Assembly: GCF_008831285.2 (NCBI RefSeq)
Contig: NC_045146.1
Coordinates: 19,957,149-20,021,148, forward strand
Length of the DNA: 64,000 nucleotides
Reading direction: 5' to 3'
DNA from: Nymphaea colorata
Taxonomy: Eukaryota > Streptophyta > Magnoliopsida > Nymphaeales > Nymphaeaceae
In this document: one piece after another, positions 58,338 through 64,000 of the stretch
How the letters are laid out: each line of letters starts with the position of its first letter
How positions within the stretch are numbered: position 1 is the first letter of the stretch
The notes under the pieces: model-generated
The model's database searches: none
What the model was told of the DNA's origin: nothing
The model's input: the letters and a program-made list of their open reading frames with translations, nothing else
Position numbers and translations under genes: made by a program

Positions 58338-61300
58338 CTAATTAACTGAGATTTTTTGGTCGCGCTGCTGAGCATTCTTTCCCACGTAAGGAAAAACTGA
58401 TCCTTGATCTTGTTGTTGTTTAGAGTTCCTGTTCATTGACGAAGTGACCAATGCAAAAGGAGTTTGCCTCGTCCATTGTCTGATGTCATATGGCCTGCGC
58501 TTTAGCTTTCCACTTTTGAGTGCATTGCTCCTCTTCTTGGTGATGGCGATCGCAACATCATTGGGGAACAAAGATCTCCAGAGGAAAGCATGTAGAAGAG
58601 TCAGGACAAGCAACGCTGATACCATAGCAGACGACAGCAGAGACAGGGTCACTGCTAATCCTTTGCTTATCGGACTCGGTACCTGCTCTGCATACTTTAT
58701 GGTGGCCAAAGACGCTGTGGTCATGGGAAACGTGTAAGACCACCAAGCGACAGAAAACCTGCACAGAGGGAGAACAATTGACATCTTAATTTGACGCATA
58801 GCAAATTATTATTACAATTATTATTTTCTCCCCCATAAATTTAAACGTGGCTTCAGCTTGCCCATTGTAAGGAAGATAAAGAATTTCTCCATCTTGCGTC
58901 CAACGAGGTCATCATGCCATGTAAACTTCGATTGTCGAGTTGCTTATGTGAGGTCAAAGACCATTCAATTCTTTGTACCCATTGAATAGTTACAAAGGCT
59001 TTTTACCTGATGTTAAACTAAAGTCCCATCTCCAGTATAGTAGTTCCATGTTGATTTGCATTTAGGCGTCTATCTGATGTCAATCCAAGTTCCTAACTCG
59101 AATACATTGCAAGTCCCCTCTTGACAGCTCTGGGCAATTCTGAAAGACGGAGGTATTCTCTCTCTATAGCCATTCTGACACGTTTCTCCACGTGAACTTG
59201 TCGATAGTGTCGATGGTAGGTGTGTGTGCGCTCGTGCACGTGCAAGGCTCAGATTGAGTAGGGCGTGATTTTGCTTGGCTGCCTAAATTCGTGAAAAATT
59301 CGAGGCCTCAAATGGAACCGATTTTTGTGTTTTTAGGGCAGGGTTGACAAGAGAAGAGTGGTAGAGGACCCACCTGAAGCCCCTGAAGAAATTGATGCGA
59401 ACCACCAAAGAGGCGTAGAGAAAGAGAGCAAGGAAGTAGCAGATCCGGGAGAAGCCATCGAACGCCCCGTAAATGGCCTCCCAAGCGATGCTGGCGGCGC
59501 AGGGGGTGGCGATGAACATCGAGTAGACAGGATGAAGCTCCTTGGGCAGTGTCTCGCTGGTGGGGAGCCTCTGGTACAGCGTCACAAACACTACGAGGTA
59601 GTGGCTGATCCCCACCGACCAGAAGAACTTGCCTGCCTCCTTCCACCCAACCTTGGCTGCCAGAATAGCCCCGACGAAGTTGCCGATAACGGAGAGGTGC
59701 GAGGAGGGGTTCACTACCTTGCAGAGGCGGCGCTTCCCACCGGACAGCCACTGGCCATAGATCTTGAGCTCTAACGCCAGGATGGGAGCCATGAAGGCGC
59801 ACCAGAGCGAGGGCGGGACTTGGGAACAAAGCGCCGGAGGCACCCCGATGGCAAGGAACATGCATACAATCCACGGCGCAAAGAAGAAGTTGGTCCGCAC
59901 GGGGTGATTGAACTCCCTCCTGATGGCCTCGAAGTAGAAGATACACTTGAGTGTGTAGGTAGAGAAGACGAGAAGGAGGGAAATGGCAGCGAGGAACCAG
60001 AGGGCCACATTTATGAGAGGGGTGGCATGGAGGAAGCGGGTGGCGGGACTGGTAGAAATGGCGTACCACAGGATGGACTGGCTACTGAGTCCGAGGCAGA
60101 TGCCAAAGCAGCCGATGGGGAAGCGGAGAAGGAACGGCCACTTCTCATCAATCGGCAGCAATATGTCTTCGGAATCCTGCATTGCCGTTCACGACCACAA
60201 GAATGAAAATGCATAATCATTCAGGACGACTCAGCTAGTTATAAACATTTGAAATGATGTGACAGAGGGACATTTCAACTTTTCCATTGAAGTTCTTGGT
60301 GCAACCCAATTCGTTCATCTCAAATTACCTTCCAAATGCTGATAACTGAAATTTCAAGTAGTTACGTAATTTATGCGAGACGATGTTGACGTTGACATGC
60401 CACAATAAGTTAAATATCTTATTTTCCACGTCGAAACAGTAATGATTCGAGTATGTGTGTGTACACACCGGGAACGCCCATTGTTGATAGCATACTCTCC
60501 CTGACTTCAGTAACTTATCTTCCCATCCTAAGGTGATTAACTTTAACCCAATTCAATGGCATACATGTGCTTATGTTTGAATTCCTACAAAGCGATTATC
60601 TACTATTTTCTATTGGTGTTTTTCTCTTTCTTGATTTCTTTTGCATCAAATAAACTTTGACATGCACTGGCTTCCAATGATTCAAGATCTTATTGTTACT
60701 ACATACAGATCAAAGTAGATCTGGGCATGTGGAGAAAATGAAAAAAATATAAAAAGAAGTCGATTTTGTGTCATATTAAAAGTAATTGATCTACAGCCGC
60801 CCCCTACACACACATGCACGTATGTTCCGCCTGGTTTAAATCCTTTTGCTTGAGATGGATGGTCGAAAATCCATTGTTAGTCCTTTTCTTTGCCTAATGA
60901 TATTGAAAGCTAGTGACTGTACGTTACCTGCAAAAGTGGGGAGCGTGATCTACTTGATGAGGTACATTTGATGGTTCAGCAGTTCGTGGGCTGTTTTCTG
61001 GTGATGGCAATAAGAAAATAAAAAACTAACATCGCTTGCATGGTCCCCTGATTCTATTATTCTCCTCCTCTCATATACACTTCGTGCCCTCTTTTAAGAT
61101 GGAAATCAAACCGTCCCAGCCATTTCCATTAACTAATGAACCCTGCACGTGGCGTGTAAGGCGAGTTCCAAAAGACCCATGGTTTTAAACCAGCAAGGAA
61201 TAAATTTTTGGCAGGTGAAATGATGGAGTGCTGTAATTATTCTAAAACATAAAACCCAGTTCTTTTGTTGAAGAAAACGCATTTGAGCGGCCGGCTTAAC

Positions 61301-62159
61301 AGAAGATCAGCCATGCTATCACCATTCCTAGAACACTCGCCTTTTATTGAAAGTCTCCAGAATGGTGAGCCGATGTGGGTACAGAAAGAGAGCATTAGGA
61401 ATAGTGCGCGGAAAGGCGGCCAAAGCTTGCACGTGGCGTATGTATGCATGTAGAGACGAAAGGATTATGCCGCAGCCATGCATATATGGCCATCATCGTT
61501 ATGGTCATCTAATCATGCCGCAATTCACTGAATAATGTGGCATGACTTTAGGGTCTCGCACCAAAAGCTTATGCTTTGAGAAATGACCATCAACCAAGCG
61601 AAATATTGCATCGGACTAACTAGGAAAAATGAAAGATGCGTGGATCATTTACCTTGACTTCGTCGAGCTCTGGACCTCTCAAGGCTGCAAAATACCTGCC
61701 CGTGGGCAGGTTCATGTTCATGCCTTCTTCTTGCTGTCCGGAAAAGAGCTTCCTAGAGTCCTGCTCATTTTCTCTCTTGACCGGGAGAAGCGTGTTCTGC
61801 CTATGGAGGCCGCCTTTTGTTCTGAACATGCTGAAGTCTCCTTTCCTATGCTCATGGGAGCTTAGCTTCCCGCTGTGGTTGACCCCAAACCCTCCAAAAC
61901 TCCTCCCATTCCTCAACAGAACTCTTCCATCTCGAGCCCGGGATCTATCCCTCTTCAAAGCTGCGAACCCCGTCTCGAGCGAGACCTGTCGACTGAAACT
62001 CCTCCCCATCTGCTTCTTAGTGTCCCTTCCAGGGATCTCGCGGAAATTCATGGGCTTGTCCTCGTCGGACAGGTCTTGCGGGAACACCTGATGAATATCC
62101 ACGGCATCATCTTCTTCATAGCCCTCTAGAACTGAATTCTCCAAAATTTTGTTCCTCAT
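58338..62159 (-). CDS. SLAC1: S-type anion channel SLAC1
   Basis: Minus-strand exons 62159-61653, 60176-59374 and 58758-58338 join in frame to give 576 aa (Arabidopsis SLAC1: 556). The cytosolic N-terminus has the SLAC1-specific blocks FSRQVSLETGF, NGRSFGGFG, GDFSMFRTK and GRYFAALRGPELDEVK. The ten-helix channel core starts at DEKWPFLLRFPIGCFGICLG and includes YFEAIRREFNHPVRTNFFFA, ELKIYGQWLSGGKRRLCKV, NPSSHLSVIGNFVGAIL, YLVVFVTLYQRLPTSETLPK and FSVAWWSYTFPMTTAS. It ends in a basic tail. SLAC1 releases chloride and nitrate from guard cells to close stomata and is activated by OST1 and calcium-dependent kinases at N-terminal sites. Ser60 and Ser87 correspond to Arabidopsis Ser59 and Ser86; the Ser113 and Ser120 equivalents are Gly116 and Thr123. 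An in-frame ATG at 62378 would add 73 residues that resemble nothing in the family. Confidence 0.95.
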
Positions 62160-62896
62160 TTTTCTCCAGAGTTGAGGACGACGAACTGCGGAGAAGCCGA
62201 AAGGGCAGACGCTTTTATTTAAGAAAAGTTGGCTATGCCAGTTTGTCGTCCTTTCGGAACGAGTGGTTGGCAGGCAGACTTTAGGAAAAGCCTCACGGGA
62301 AGAAGGCTCTCTTCCACTCCTGATCGCCAGTAGAAAGAGCCCGCATGCACTTGTTGATGGGCTTTTCGTGAGAGCCATCCAACGAACGTACTCTCCCGAA
62401 CTCGCCTGAAAACGACTTCACCGGTTGAGAACCCCCTCAGTTTGGCCTTATAACCACTTTTTGGGTGTTGCTCGGAAGGCCAAAATCACGATCTTAGCTT
62501 GGTGATGTTTCATGGACGCACACGCTCGTGGGCACGTAAGGTCTTATTACCTGCAAACCAGGTTATGTTTCGGCCAACAAAGCTTACAGTAGTATATAGT
62601 GGGATCCACAAACTTTATACATATTTCTTTTCTTGCTTTGATTGTTTGAATACATAAAATCAGCATTCTGTAAAAGGCGGTAGTTACTTTAATTGCTCCT
62701 GGATCAGGAAAATTGGGATAAGCCGTTTTGCGGGCCCAATCCATCCAACAATCTTACACCACCATCGGAAGGAGACGCAAAATCGACAATCAAATCAACA
62801 TCGATACCCCGACAAACAGAAGCGGGAAGCAAGGATTCGGCAGCAACAAAATAAGAGGGTATGCTAGAAGCATTTAAGGCAGTGGGATCCATCCCA
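62160..62896. other. Short intergenic interval between ERECTA-type gene and SLAC1
   Basis: Only about 740 bases separate the receptor-kinase stop codon from the SLAC1 start, both on the minus strand. The interval must hold the kinase gene 3' UTR and terminator and the whole proximal SLAC1 promoter and leader. No other reading frame is credible. Confidence 0.6.
62448..62453 (-). promoter_or_regulatory. Putative TATA box of SLAC1
   Basis: Minus-strand TTATAA about 290 bases upstream of the chosen start codon and 70 upstream of the alternative ATG at 62378. Support is the motif and position only. Confidence 0.35.
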
Positions 62897-64000
62897 TCAA
62901 AAGGCATTCTTCGAAATGACCTCCCCGAACCTCAAGAACCACTGAGCGTCGGAGCAATTTTCACTGCCGGTTGCTGCAACAGTCTCGTGAAGCTTTTCCT
63001 CGGAATATTCATCCATATAACGTTCATAATTCATTGACGAAACTGATTTAGTTGAACTAACAGGCAACAGAGACACCAACACTCTTGCTACTTCATGCAT
63101 GGCTGGCCTCTCGCATGGATGCCTCCTCGTGCAGAGTAGGGCAAGCTGGAACATCTTCCGAACCAGCCTCATGTCAGTACAGGTCACTGACACCTCTGAG
63201 TCAACCGCCTCCATGACGGTATTGTCATCAGCTTTGGAGAGAATCTGACAAAATTGACAGCAAACATACAAATTATTACTAAATGACAAGGCAAGCCCAC
63301 CATTAGAGGAACAAAAATAGGATAAAAGCACATTGATACGAAAGAGAATAGGCATAGGATGAACCTACCAGCTGATGCAAATTGGACTCGTCATCGACAG
63401 CCTTCTTTCCTGTAAGCAACTCCAGAAGAACTATACCAAAGCTGTAGACATCAGATTTCTCGTTAAGCCGAGAAGTCCTTGCATATTCTGGGTCGATGTA
63501 TCCAATGGTTCCCATAACATACGTCGAAGAATGAGTTTTAGTCGACGAAATGCACTTTGCTATCCCAAAGTCAGAAAGATGGGCTTCAAAGTTCTCGTCT
63601 AGTAGGATGTTGGACGTCTTTACATCTCGGTGTATAATTCTTGGGTCGCAATCGTGGTGAAGATAGGCAAGCCCCTGAGCTGCACCAACAGCAATTCGCA
63701 GTCTGGTGTCCCAATCCAATTTGACCTTTCTGGATGGCCCTAAATCACCACAAACAGGGAGAGAAAATTGTCAACAAATTCATAATGCCTTTCGCCATCA
63801 ATCAAGATTCAAAATCGAATTTAATAAGACTGAGAATGGTACTTAAACATGAAAGTATCAACTGTGCCTTACCATGGAGAAGATCCCATAAGGACCCATT
63901 TTCCATGTAATCGTAGAACAAAAGGTTACCATGAGGTGTGAGTGAATAACCATGCAAGCAGACAAGGTTCCTGTGCTTGATGCTCCCAATAGTTGCCAAT
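62897..64000 (-). CDS. ERECTA-family leucine-rich-repeat receptor kinase, 3' part only
   Basis: Three exons of the kinase end are present: 64000-63873 (cut by the window edge), 63739-63369 and 63244-62897, with matching phases. The sequence runs from [20 protein letters not shown] through [18 protein letters not shown], the catalytic loop [10 protein letters not shown], the DFGIAK magnesium motif, [39 protein letters not shown] and a C-terminal [16 protein letters not shown]. These are hallmarks of ERECTA, ERL1 and ERL2. All catalytic residues seen in this part are intact. The family perceives EPF/EPFL peptides at the plasma membrane, with TMM or SERK partners, and controls stomatal patterning, organ growth and inflorescence shape. 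The LRR ectodomain and transmembrane part lie to the right of the window. ERECTA and ERL cannot be separated from this fragment. Confidence 0.93.

Noticed and set aside
59308-60069. 253-codon minus-strand open frame inside SLAC1 exon 2
   Set aside because: It overlaps the conserved channel sequence in another frame and its product is Leu/Pro/Arg-rich with no family pattern. GC-rich codon third positions explain it.
59358-60206. Plus-strand open frames of 128-138 codons opposite SLAC1
   Set aside because: Antisense shadows of the SLAC1 coding exon, charged and without motifs.
62160-62378. N-terminal extension of SLAC1 from the ATG at 62378
   Set aside because: In frame, but the 73 extra residues do not resemble SLAC1 proteins, and the start at 62159 gives the usual length. 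Kept only as an alternative.

Overview
The window is nuclear DNA of a flowering plant. The genes have many exons with GT-AG introns, often longer than 1 kb. Several are plant-specific: Alfin-like PHD, BASS plastid transporter, SLAC1, ERECTA-type kinase and DUF688. Ty1/copia retrotransposons, MITE-like elements and AT- or CT-rich microsatellites fill introns and intergenic space. The exons are not extremely GC-rich, so it does not look like a grass. The lineage cannot be fixed from the sequence alone.

Layout, left to right. 1-0.56 kb: promoter and untranslated first exon of a minus-strand gene that leaves the window on the left. 5.6-10.7 kb: minus-strand Alfin-like PHD-finger gene with five coding exons. 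12.3-20.65 kb: nested retrotransposon block. An old, truncated copia element on the minus strand had its right LTR split by a younger copia element on the plus strand (15401-20408), which has both LTRs and a 5-bp target duplication. 23.6-28.5 kb: minus-strand BASS5/BASS6-type plastid transporter. 34.0-38.8 kb: plus-strand TVP38/TMEM64 (VTT-domain) membrane protein. 40.5-41.3 kb: intronless DUF688 gene. 41.3-47.6 kb: gene-poor stretch with a small MITE-like element and a degenerate repeat field. 47.6-56.5 kb: plus-strand TPX2-family spindle protein with about 18 exons and two MITE-like insertions in its introns. 58.3-62.2 kb: minus-strand SLAC1 guard-cell anion channel. 62.9-64.0 kb: 3' part of an ERECTA-family receptor kinase gene, cut by the right edge.

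No operon-like unit or new defence or metabolic system is visible. Two neighbourhood signals deserve attention. BASS, TVP38 and TPX2-like genes lie in a row here, which matches the order I remember for Arabidopsis At4g22840, At4g22850 and At4g22860, so this is probably an old conserved block. SLAC1 lies directly downstream of an ERECTA-family gene on the same strand; one closes stomata and the other patterns them.

Exon coordinates were worked out by hand from reading frame, splice sites and remembered family sequence. Every stated splice junction preserves the frame. Gene functions are inferred from family membership.
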